From Terriglobus roseus DSM 18391 (GTDB lineage: Bacteria; Acidobacteriota; Terriglobia; Terriglobales; Acidobacteriaceae), in contig NC_018014.1 in assembly GCF_000265425.1 (NCBI RefSeq), positions 2,604,001 through 2,668,000 on the forward strand: DNA of 64,000 bases, written 5' to 3'. The position numbers and the translations under genes were made by a program. Shown in pieces: positions 24,632 to 31,678 of this stretch. How positions within the stretch are numbered: the stretch's first letter is position 1; every line of letters begins with the position of its first letter. The notes under the pieces were generated by a model, which worked only from the letters and a program-made list of their open reading frames with translations, did no database searches and was not told the origin of the DNA.

Positions 24632-25381
24632 CTATGCCTGGTTTCGGAGGGCCGTTGCTACTGCCACGGCGAGCGCAGCGACGCAGGCGTCGCGGGCTTC
24701 GATCGTAGCTTTGTGGCCTAGTTCCTGCAGTGTTGCCGTTGTAATCGGGCCGATCGAGGCGAGTACAACGCTGGGCGGGAGGCCAACCTTCGCCGCATCG
24801 AGCAGCGCGAAGAGGTTCTGGACGGCGGAGGAGCTTGTGAAGGTGATGGCGTGGACGTTGGGCAGTTCGCGCTTGAGGCGGTCTACCGATTCCATGGGGA
24901 TGACGCTGCGGTAGGCGGGTGCCAGCGTTACTTCGGCGCCGGCTGCTGTGAGTGTTTCGATGAGGATATCCCGACCCTGCTCTGCGCGGACGAGTAGCAT
25001 CTTCGATCCCTTTGCGTGCGGCAGGAGGGATTTCGCCAGCGATTCCGCGATGGCGGTCTGCGCCTGGAGGCGGACCGGAAAGCCTGCTTCGCGAAGGGCT
25101 TTGGTGGTGGCTGCGCCGATGCTGGCGATGCCGCAGCTCAATGGGACCGCCTGATCCTCAAGCCGTTCTGCGAAGACGGCGACCGCGTTGGCGGAGGTGA
25201 AGAGGATCCAGTCGTACTCGTCGAGTTGCGTGAGTTCGCGGTCGAGCGTGGCGTAGTCGTCCGCGGGTGGCGTGAGTGCAATGGTTGGGATGGATACGAC
25301 GCGCAGGCCATGCGCGATCAGAGCGTCGCCGAGGGCGGACGCCTGATGGGGGGCGCGTGTGACAAGAACCCGAGCTGCCAA
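24632..25381 (-). CDS. hemD: uroporphyrinogen-III synthase
   Basis: This 249-aa protein has the two-lobed HemD fold. It has a starting V-L-V-T-R strand, F-T-S-A-N-A-V in lobe one and I-T-F-T-S-S-S-A-V-Q-N in lobe two, then the I-G-P-I-T-T-A-T motif. It closes and inverts ring D of hydroxymethylbilane. It starts at TTG 25381, 3 nt after the hemC stop. GGAG overlapping the end of hemC is 6 nt upstream, so the genes are translationally coupled. Confidence 0.9.
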   Translation of the reverse strand: MAARVLVTRAPHQASALGDALIAHGLRVVSIPTIALTPPADDYATLDRELTQLDEYDWILFTSANAVAVFAERLEDQAVPLSCGIASIGAATTKALREAGFPVRLQAQTAIAESLAKSLLPHAKGSKMLLVRAEQGRDILIETLTAAGAEVTLAPAYRSVIPMESVDRLKRELPNVHAITFTSSSAVQNLFALLDAAKVGLPPSVVLASIGPITTATLQELGHKATIEARDACVAALAVAVATALRNQA

Positions 25382-25384
25382 GAG

Positions 25385-26500
25385 TTACTCCGCGTCCGCC
25401 GTGGCGAATTCTCCCGCCAGCAGCTCCCGCGCTCCTTGCGCGATGAGATCGTTTGCAGCGCGTGTGCCGAAGTTCTCAGCCGACTCGCCGGGGGTTGCAA
25501 ACAGCATGACGTTTGCCATGGCGTCTCCATCGGGAGAGACCACCGTTGCAAGCAACGTGGCGCCGCCGTCGGCATGGGTGCAGAGCGCGCCCACAGGGAG
25601 TGCGCATCCGCCGCCGAGTGCGTGGAGGAGCCAACGCTCCGCCTCGACTGCGTAACGAGTTTCGGCGTTGTCGAGTGGTTGGATGGCGGCGATGGTTGCC
25701 GCATCGTTTGCACGGGTCTCGATTGCGAGTGCGCCCTGGCCGGGAGCCGGGCACATCATCTCCGGATCGAATCGCTGGCGGATCCAGTCGGCCTGGCCGG
25801 GCAGTTCTTCCCCGTGCTCATGGCCCTTGGCATCGAAGTGCTCGCCGAGGTGATCGTGCTCTGGATGCGTGATGCATTCGATATGTGGCGTGCGGCCGTA
25901 CTCCGGGTGCTGCGGGTCGAGTTCGACGGGCTTGAGCAGGCGAGGCCCAAGGCGGTCGAGCCCCGCGGCGGCGAGCACGAGTGCGTCGCAGTCGCCGCGA
26001 CCGAGCTTGCGGATGCGTGTGTCGATGTTGCCGCGGATGGCGACGAATTGAAATTCAGGATTGAGTGCGCGCAGTTGCGCGATGCGGCGCGGCGACGTGG
26101 TGCCGATGCGTGCGTTCGCGGGCAGCGTATGAATCTGCAGCCACTCCGGCACGAGGAGGACGTCGCGTGGGTCCGCACGCTCCGGGATGGCGGCGAGCGT
26201 GAAGCGCGCATCCAGTTGCGTCGGAAGGTCCTTGAGGGAGTGCACGGCGAGGTCGATGGTGCCCGCCTCAAGTGCTTCCTCAATTTCCTTGATGAAGATG
26301 CCCTTGCCATCGATGTTCGCCGGGATCCTGCCGTCCGGACCGAGCACGGTGGCGGCGAATGCCGGGTCTTGCAGGCGGTCGCCGGTGGTGCGGATGATGG
26401 TGACTTCCGCAGTGTGGCCGAGCGCGCGCAGATGTGCAGCGATGTGATTCGATTGCCAGAGCGCCAGCCGCGAGCCGCGCGATCCTATGCGAAGATGCAT
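25385..26500 (-). CDS. hemC: hydroxymethylbilane synthase with His-rich insertion
   Basis: This 371-aa porphobilinogen deaminase has D83 in the catalytic V-H-S-L-K-D segment, R-G-N-I-D-T-R, P-G-Q-G-A-L and the cofactor-binding Cys299 in GGGCALP. It is about 55 residues longer than the E. coli enzyme (313 aa). An insertion at about 187-236 lies between G-L-D-R-L-G and the P-G-Q-G-A region, and contains H206, H212, H215, H217, H221, H227 and H229 among acidic residues. I chose ATG 26500 (MHLRIGSRGS). It is coupled to hemD and divergent from the AsmA-like gene. Confidence 0.95.
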   Translation of the reverse strand: MHLRIGSRGSRLALWQSNHIAAHLRALGHTAEVTIIRTTGDRLQDPAFAATVLGPDGRIPANIDGKGIFIKEIEEALEAGTIDLAVHSLKDLPTQLDARFTLAAIPERADPRDVLLVPEWLQIHTLPANARIGTTSPRRIAQLRALNPEFQFVAIRGNIDTRIRKLGRGDCDALVLAAAGLDRLGPRLLKPVELDPQHPEYGRTPHIECITHPEHDHLGEHFDAKGHEHGEELPGQADWIRQRFDPEMMCPAPGQGALAIETRANDAATIAAIQPLDNAETRYAVEAERWLLHALGGGCALPVGALCTHADGGATLLATVVSPDGDAMANVMLFATPGESAENFGTRAANDLIAQGARELLAGEFATADAE

Positions 26501-26674
26501 GCGGCCATCATACTGCGCTCTTCGCGGGATGCCCAGCCGCGATTCACAGCCGCGTTGACGTAAGGCGGGTTGCATCGTCCGAGTTGCAGGTGAAGTTGCT
26601 CAACAGTTTGCTCTCTGTTGCAGACTGTGTGGTGTTGGGAGTGATGCTTGGCGGATGGGAAAGACGATTTCGGG

Positions 26675-28369
26675 ATGCACTCGAACCGCACGTCCGCGGT
26701 GCCGCGAAAACGTGTGTGGTGGTGGATCGGCGCTGGGCTGTTGGTCTGCCTGCTGACGCTGCTGGTGGTCGGCGAGGTGATGGTCCGGCGGGCTGGGCCG
26801 ATCCTGCGAGGACGCGTGGTGGAGACCTTGCAGACACGATTTCACAGTCGTGTGGAGCTCGACTACTTCGACGTCTCGCTGCTGCATGGCTTTGCGGTCA
26901 CCGGTAGCGGCCTGCGTATCTACTCGCAGGATGACGTGGTGACGGCGGGCGCGAACGATCCCTTGATCACGGTGGGACAGTTTGAATTCCACACGCCCTT
27001 GCGCAGCCTCTTTGTGAAGCCGATGCATGTGGGCACGGTGCGCGTGGCCGGCATGACCATCCGCATTCCGCCGAGGCAGGAACGTGTTGCCGATGCACCT
27101 GCGAGACGCAGGCGCGGCAAGATCGAGGTGATCGCAGACGAGATCCTGGTGGAAAACTCGACACTTGTGATTGGCACGGCGAAGGCGAACAAGGATCCGA
27201 AACGCTTTGCCCTGGAGCGCATTCGGCTGCGGCATGTGGGTGAGGGTGAGCCGATGGAGTACGAGGCCACGCTGATGAACGCGTTCCCGCGGGGACAGAT
27301 CCATGCATCCGGCGCCTTTGGTCCCTGGAACGCAGAGCAGCCCGGCGAGTCAGCAGTGCGGGGAGATTACGTCTTCGATCATGCGGAGCTGAACAGCATC
27401 AAGGGAGTGGGCGGCACGCTGTCGTCGGCAGGCAGCTTCAACGGCCGTTTGAACCGCATTGAGGCGGATGGCACGACGACCACGCCGGACTTTTCACTGG
27501 ATACGGCGAATCATCCGATGCCGCTGGCGACACACTACCGTGCGGTGATCGACGGCACGAACGGCGACACCTATCTGCAGTCGGTGCAGGCGAAGCTGGG
27601 CGGCAGCGAGTTTACGTGTGCCGGCGCAATCCTGAATGTGAAGGGTAAGGGGCACATCACGGATCTGGATGTAGACATTCCTGCGGGGCGGTTGCGGGAT
27701 TTTCTGGAGCTTGCCGTGAAGACGCGGCCGCCTTTTATGCAGAGCGGCATCAGCATGAAGATGCATCTACGCGTGCCGTACGGCAGGGAGAGCGTGACGA
27801 AGAAGCTGGAGATGCAGGGCAGATTTAGACTGCGGCAGATCCGATTTACGAATCCGCAGGTGCAGGACAAGGTGGACATGCTGAGCCTGCGGGCGCAGGG
27901 GAATCCGAAGGATGCCAGGCCGGGGGCCTCGGATGTGCCTTCGCAGATGAGCGGCTCGCTGGTGCTGAGTCGCGGGCAGATGACGGTTAGCCAGCTTAAC
28001 TACCTGCTGCCGGGTGCGCAGGTTGCGCTGGATGGCGTGTACTCGCTGGATGGGAAGACCTTCGACTTCCATGGCAAGGTGCGGACGGCGGCGACTGTTT
28101 CGCAGATGGTTGCTACCGGGTGGAAGAGCTTCCTGCTGAAGCTGGCCGATCCGTTCTTCAGCAAACACGGTGCAGGCGCGGAGATACCGGTGAAGATTAC
28201 CGGGACCGAAGGTGCTCCGAAGTTTGGTTTGGATTTTGGTGGCGGAAAGAAGAGCGAGGCTGCGCAGGAGAAGGACGATCTGCAGAGCCGGAGGGATGAA
28301 CTGACGCCGGATGGACGGATTGCGCGTCATCCGTCGCCAGGGCTGCCGATTCCGAGATCGCGCCGGTAA
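26675..28369 (+). CDS. AsmA-like membrane-anchored protein
   Basis: This 564-aa protein has an N-terminal anchor helix (about 15-36) after a basic stretch, then a long beta-rich periplasmic region. The C-terminal part (about 300-520) has repeated G-x-L-x-V-x-x-G strands of the AsmA-like type. Related proteins form lipid-conducting bridges or shape outer-membrane assembly. The ATG at 26675 is likeliest, but its RBS is poor; a TTG 27 nt upstream is possible. It interrupts the heme genes on the opposite strand and ends at a strong hairpin. Family assignment is moderate. Confidence 0.75.
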   Translation: MHSNRTSAVPRKRVWWWIGAGLLVCLLTLLVVGEVMVRRAGPILRGRVVETLQTRFHSRVELDYFDVSLLHGFAVTGSGLRIYSQDDVVTAGANDPLITVGQFEFHTPLRSLFVKPMHVGTVRVAGMTIRIPPRQERVADAPARRRRGKIEVIADEILVENSTLVIGTAKANKDPKRFALERIRLRHVGEGEPMEYEATLMNAFPRGQIHASGAFGPWNAEQPGESAVRGDYVFDHAELNSIKGVGGTLSSAGSFNGRLNRIEADGTTTTPDFSLDTANHPMPLATHYRAVIDGTNGDTYLQSVQAKLGGSEFTCAGAILNVKGKGHITDLDVDIPAGRLRDFLELAVKTRPPFMQSGISMKMHLRVPYGRESVTKKLEMQGRFRLRQIRFTNPQVQDKVDMLSLRAQGNPKDARPGASDVPSQMSGSLVLSRGQMTVSQLNYLLPGAQVALDGVYSLDGKTFDFHGKVRTAATVSQMVATGWKSFLLKLADPFFSKHGAGAEIPVKITGTEGAPKFGLDFGGGKKSEAAQEKDDLQSRRDELTPDGRIARHPSPGLPIPRSRR

Positions 28370-28372
28370 CGC

Positions 28373-28401
28373 GAAGAGGCGGCACTGGTGGCCGCCTCTT
28401 C
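28373..28401. terminator. bidirectional hairpin terminator
   Basis: An 11-bp perfect stem (GAAGAGGCGGC / GCCGCCTCTTC) with a 7-nt loop sits between the convergent AsmA-like gene and the small His-rich gene. Confidence 0.78.
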
Positions 28402-28418
28402 TATGTGCTGCGTTGGTG

Positions 28419-28670
28419 CTACTGGCGCGTGTGGGTTCTGCCGTCGCGGGTGGGGTTCTGGGGCGGGTGGTCCTCGGTGCCGGCTTCCCTGCCTTGCTTG
28501 CCGATGTTCTCCGCACCGAGGTGCACCTTGCCCTCTTCGGCGAGGTGCGCTGCGTGCGAGTGGGCGTGGGCCTTGTCGTCGCCGGGTACGGCATCGACGT
28601 GGCCGCCCTTGACGGCTTCGCTCAGCTTGTCGCCGTGCATCTTGCTTTGCTCTTCTTTGAGGGTCGCCAT
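28419..28670 (-). CDS. small hydrophilic His-rich protein (hypothetical)
   Basis: This 83-aa protein starts at ATG 28670. AAGGAG overlaps the stop of the preceding small gene, so the two are coupled. It is rich in His, Glu, Lys and Gly, including A-H-A-H-S-H-A-A-H near residue 34, and has no hydrophobic segment; it is probably disordered. I do not recognise a family. The His cluster could bind metal or heme, which would suit the neighbouring heme genes, but this is conjecture. Confidence 0.6.
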   Translation of the reverse strand: MATLKEEQSKMHGDKLSEAVKGGHVDAVPGDDKAHAHSHAAHLAEEGKVHLGAENIGKQGREAGTEDHPPQNPTRDGRTHTRQ

Positions 28671-28672
28671 TG

Positions 28673-28939
28673 CTACTCCTTTGTGAGTGCTTCGCGTGCT
28701 TTTGCTACTTTGTCCTCGGATGCGAGGGGCGCGGTGTCGACGGGTTCATCGCCGAAGTCGCGTGCGCCGTACTCGTAGTCGGTACCACCGTCGGTGTTCT
28801 GCTTGCCGGCAGGCTGCCTGGTGCGCTGCTCTTCATTTAGCTGCCAGCCCTGCTCGTGAGCGTACTCGCTTGCCAGGCCGCGCGTGTGTTCGCCGAGGCC
28901 GCGTGGTTCTTTTTGTGTGTCGTTGTCGTGTGCTGCCAT
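28673..28939 (-). CDS. small hydrophilic protein (hypothetical)
   Basis: This 88-aa acidic protein starts at ATG 28939 with GAGGTG 6 nt upstream. It is rich in Glu, Asp, Gly and Gln, low in hydrophobic residues and has no Cys, resembling stress hydrophilins. It lies 62 nt downstream of hemA on the same strand and is coupled to the next small gene. I do not recognise a family. Confidence 0.6.
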   Translation of the reverse strand: MAAHDNDTQKEPRGLGEHTRGLASEYAHEQGWQLNEEQRTRQPAGKQNTDGGTDYEYGARDFGDEPVDTAPLASEDKVAKAREALTKE

Positions 28940-29001
28940 GAAAACCACCTCACGTTCTGTGAGATGGACGGTTGGGCCGGGGAGAGGTCTGACGTGGCGG
29001 A

Positions 29002-30252
29002 TCAGCGATCGCGGCTGAAGAGGCGCTGGATGATGGTGAGGGTGGCGGAGTCTCCCTCGTTGGCGCTCCTGCGCATGCCGGTCATGGGAGCGTGCAGGAA
29101 TTTGTTCATCATGGAGCGGGTGAGCGCGTCCACGGCTTCCTGCTGCTCGGGCGTGAGGGTGTTCAGCTTTGCGCGGGCGCGGTCGAGTTCGGAAAGGCGT
29201 AGCTGCTCGGCGTGCTGCTGAAGTGCAAGGATGCCGGGGATGGCGTCGAGCGTCTGGAGGCGTGCGGCGAAGCGGTCGACCTCGTCGGAGACGATCTGCT
29301 CGGCAGCTGCGGCCTCTTCGGCGCGGGCGTTCATGTTCTTGGCGGCTACCTGCTGCAGGTCGTCGACGGAGTAGACAAAGGCGCCGTCGACGCCGTTGAC
29401 GGCGGGATCGACGTCGCGCGGGACAGCGATGTCGATGAAGAAGACGGGCCGGCCGCGGCGGGCGTGGAGGATGGCCTGCGCCTCGCGGACGTTGAAGAGG
29501 TGCTCGCGGGCGCCGGTGCCGGTGACGATGATGTCGGCCTTGGGCGCGTGCTGCTGGAGGTCAGCGAATGGGACGGCGAGGCCGTGGAACTGCTCGGCCA
29601 GTCGCTGCGCGCGTTCGGGTGTGCGGTTGGCGACGAGGATGGAGCTGGCGCCCTGCGCGATGAGGTGGCGTGCGGCGAGCTCGCTCATCTTACCCGCGCC
29701 AACGAGCAGGACCTGCTTGCCTTTGAGTGAGCCGAAGATCTGCTTTGCGAGGTCGGCTGCGACGGAGGCGATGGAGACGGAGGAGGAGCCGATCTCGGTC
29801 TCGGTGCGGACTTTTTTCGCGACGGTGAAGGCGGACTGCAGCAGGCGCTCGAGTGTGGAGGAGACGGCGCCGACTTCGCGCGCAACGGTGTAGCTCTCCT
29901 TCACCTGGCCCAGGATCTGGGGTTCGCCGACGACCATGCTGTCGAGGGAGGAGGCTACGCGGAAGAGGTGGCGGATGGCCTCCTGCTCGCGGAACTCGTA
30001 GAGGTGCGGCGCGAGGACGGCGGTGGGGACCGCGAAGTAGTCGGAGAGGAAGCTGCGGAGGTCGCTGGCGGACTCGTGCTCCATGAGGAGCTCGACGCGG
30101 TTGCAGGTGGAGAGGATGAGGCCTTCGCGGACGCCGGGGTGGTGGACGAGCGAGCGGGTGGCGTCGGCGAGGCGGCCGGGCGCGATGGCGAGCCGTTCGC
30201 GAACGTCGATGGGTGCTGAGTTGTGGTTGACGCCGAGTAGCGAGAGACTCAC
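29002..30252 (-). CDS. hemA: glutamyl-tRNA reductase
   Basis: This 416-aa enzyme starts C5 tetrapyrrole synthesis by reducing Glu-tRNA(Glu) to glutamate semialdehyde. Seen are the N-terminal GVNHNSAP, the catalytic Cys in S-T-C-N-R-V-E, G-E-P-Q-I-L-G-Q-V-K and the NADPH-binding G-A-G-K-M-S-E-L-A. I chose GTG 30252 because it overlaps the hemX stop by 4 nt (GTGA) and puts the conserved motif at residue 6. The two genes are thus translationally coupled. Confidence 0.96.
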   Translation of the reverse strand: MSLSLLGVNHNSAPIDVRERLAIAPGRLADATRSLVHHPGVREGLILSTCNRVELLMEHESASDLRSFLSDYFAVPTAVLAPHLYEFREQEAIRHLFRVASSLDSMVVGEPQILGQVKESYTVAREVGAVSSTLERLLQSAFTVAKKVRTETEIGSSSVSIASVAADLAKQIFGSLKGKQVLLVGAGKMSELAARHLIAQGASSILVANRTPERAQRLAEQFHGLAVPFADLQQHAPKADIIVTGTGAREHLFNVREAQAILHARRGRPVFFIDIAVPRDVDPAVNGVDGAFVYSVDDLQQVAAKNMNARAEEAAAAEQIVSDEVDRFAARLQTLDAIPGILALQQHAEQLRLSELDRARAKLNTLTPEQQEAVDALTRSMMNKFLHAPMTGMRRSANEGDSATLTIIQRLFSRDR

Positions 30253-31067
30253 GGGCGCCCCGCAAACTGGTGCACGCTGCTGACCGTGTCCGCCGACCAC
30301 ACCGCCAGCATGATGAAGAAGACGAAAGAGCTGAGCCAGACGGCACGGCGTCCGCGCAGACCGCTGCTGCGACGAATGGCGATCATGGCGACATAGGCGA
30401 TCCACATCGCGAACGAGAGGAGGACCTTGGGGTCGCGGAAGTAGGCGGCACCGTAGGTCATCTGCGCGAGGGTGGTGCCGATGAGGAGGCCGGCGGTCAT
30501 GCAGGGCAGGCCGATCAGCAGCGACTTGAGCGCGATCTGGTCGGTCGTCTCAAGCGGCGGCAGCTTGCTGAGCATGCCGGCGGAGGTGCGCGACTTGAGG
30601 CGCTTCTCTTGAATGAGATACAGAACCGAGGCGAGCACGGAGACGGAGAGCGCCGCGTAGGCCGCGAGGAGCAGGCCGATGTGCAGCCATAGCCAGACCG
30701 AGTGGAGCAGTGGAACGTCGAGCTGGCGGCGGCCGGGCGCGAAGGCGGGCAGCAGGCCGAGCAGGAAGACGGCGGGCAGAAGAACGACTCCGACCGTCAG
30801 GGTTCGATAGCGTGCGTAGACCGCGAGGAAGGCTGCGGCGAGCAGGAGGCCGAGGACTGCCTGGATCTCGCTGGCGTTGACCGGAAGGAAGTGGTGGGCG
30901 GCGTTGAGCATCTCGGCCACCGAGACGAAGTGGAAGAGCAATGCGGCGACGGCGGCTGGCACCGCAAGCAGGCGCCAGCGCGGCCGGTCATAGAGAACGG
31001 CCGGAAGCACCGCCAGTGAGGCGACGCCGTAGAGAATGACCGCGACTTTGAGCCAGAATAGCGACAT
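30249..31067 (-). CDS. HemX/CcsA-like cytochrome c assembly membrane protein
   Basis: This 272-aa protein has about eight hydrophobic helices and the C-type cytochrome assembly (CcmC/CcsA/HemX) pattern, with conserved His in F-H-F-V-S-V and in W-L-W-L-H-I-G, and a tryptophan-rich segment near 125-130. In many bacteria HemX lies before hemA and tunes HemA levels; here the hemA start overlaps its stop. A heme-handling role is likely. Whether it assembles cytochrome c cannot be decided without CcsB nearby. Confidence 0.85.
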   Translation of the reverse strand: MSLFWLKVAVILYGVASLAVLPAVLYDRPRWRLLAVPAAVAALLFHFVSVAEMLNAAHHFLPVNASEIQAVLGLLLAAAFLAVYARYRTLTVGVVLLPAVFLLGLLPAFAPGRRQLDVPLLHSVWLWLHIGLLLAAYAALSVSVLASVLYLIQEKRLKSRTSAGMLSKLPPLETTDQIALKSLLIGLPCMTAGLLIGTTLAQMTYGAAYFRDPKVLLSFAMWIAYVAMIAIRRSSGLRGRRAVWLSSFVFFIMLAVWSADTVSSVHQFAGRP

Positions 31068-31337
31068 TGATCAGCGCGGAACGCGCAGGATTACCCCGTA
31101 ACGAACCAGGTAACAGTATACGGGCGTCGCTTTGGGGGCTGCGGGTGATGGAGGTCCTGTTCTGCGCTGCGGGATCGATGGTCCCTGCGCGGTATCGGGT
31201 AGTCCTGCGCGTGAGACGAAATCTTCCTGCCGATCCTGCTGTGTCATGAAATGGCCGAGATGGCTCTGGTCTCCTGCGGCGCTCGATGGCGCATCCGAGG
31301 GAGAGAACGGGAATGAAGTGTCCCGGCAGGAGGAATC

Positions 31338-31613
31338 ATGGCATTTGAATTCACAGGCGACAAGCGCGTTCACGCAGGCGAAGCAACCGAAGGTCAGACC
31401 ACGGCCTACATCGAGAGCTACACGTCCCAGGTTCCCAGCGGCATCTTTCTGACTGCGGCGATTGCGTCGATCAGCGCTTCGCTGGTCTTCAAGGCGATCC
31501 GCAAGGATCACGCAGCCCTGTTCGTCGGCCAGTGGGTTGCGCCATTCCTGATCCTGGGTCTGTACAACAAGATGGTGAAGCAGCACGGCTCGGACGCAGA
31601 TACCCGCTCGTAG
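31338..31613 (+). CDS. small two-helix membrane protein (hypothetical)
   Basis: This 91-aa protein starts at ATG 31338 behind AGGAGG. A hydrophilic N-terminus of about 33 residues is followed by two hydrophobic segments (about 36-52 and 62-76) and a short basic/acidic tail. I do not recognise a characterised family; similar short proteins are common in Acidobacteria. It is divergent from hemX and is followed by a hairpin terminator just before mutS. Confidence 0.7.
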   Translation: MAFEFTGDKRVHAGEATEGQTTAYIESYTSQVPSGIFLTAAIASISASLVFKAIRKDHAALFVGQWVAPFLILGLYNKMVKQHGSDADTRS

Positions 31614-31640
31614 CCAACGCCCCGCCGATAGCCTTCCAAG

Positions 31641-31671
31641 CGCCAGCATGCCCTGAACCGGTATGCTGGCG
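31641..31671 (+). terminator. hairpin terminator before mutS
   Basis: A 12-bp stem CGCCAGCATGCC / GGTATGCTGGCG with one G-T pair and a 7-nt loop is followed by TTCT. It ends 8 bp before the mutS ATG, so mutS must start on or after this structure, or depend on read-through. Confidence 0.65.
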
Positions 31672-31678
31672 TTCTAGT

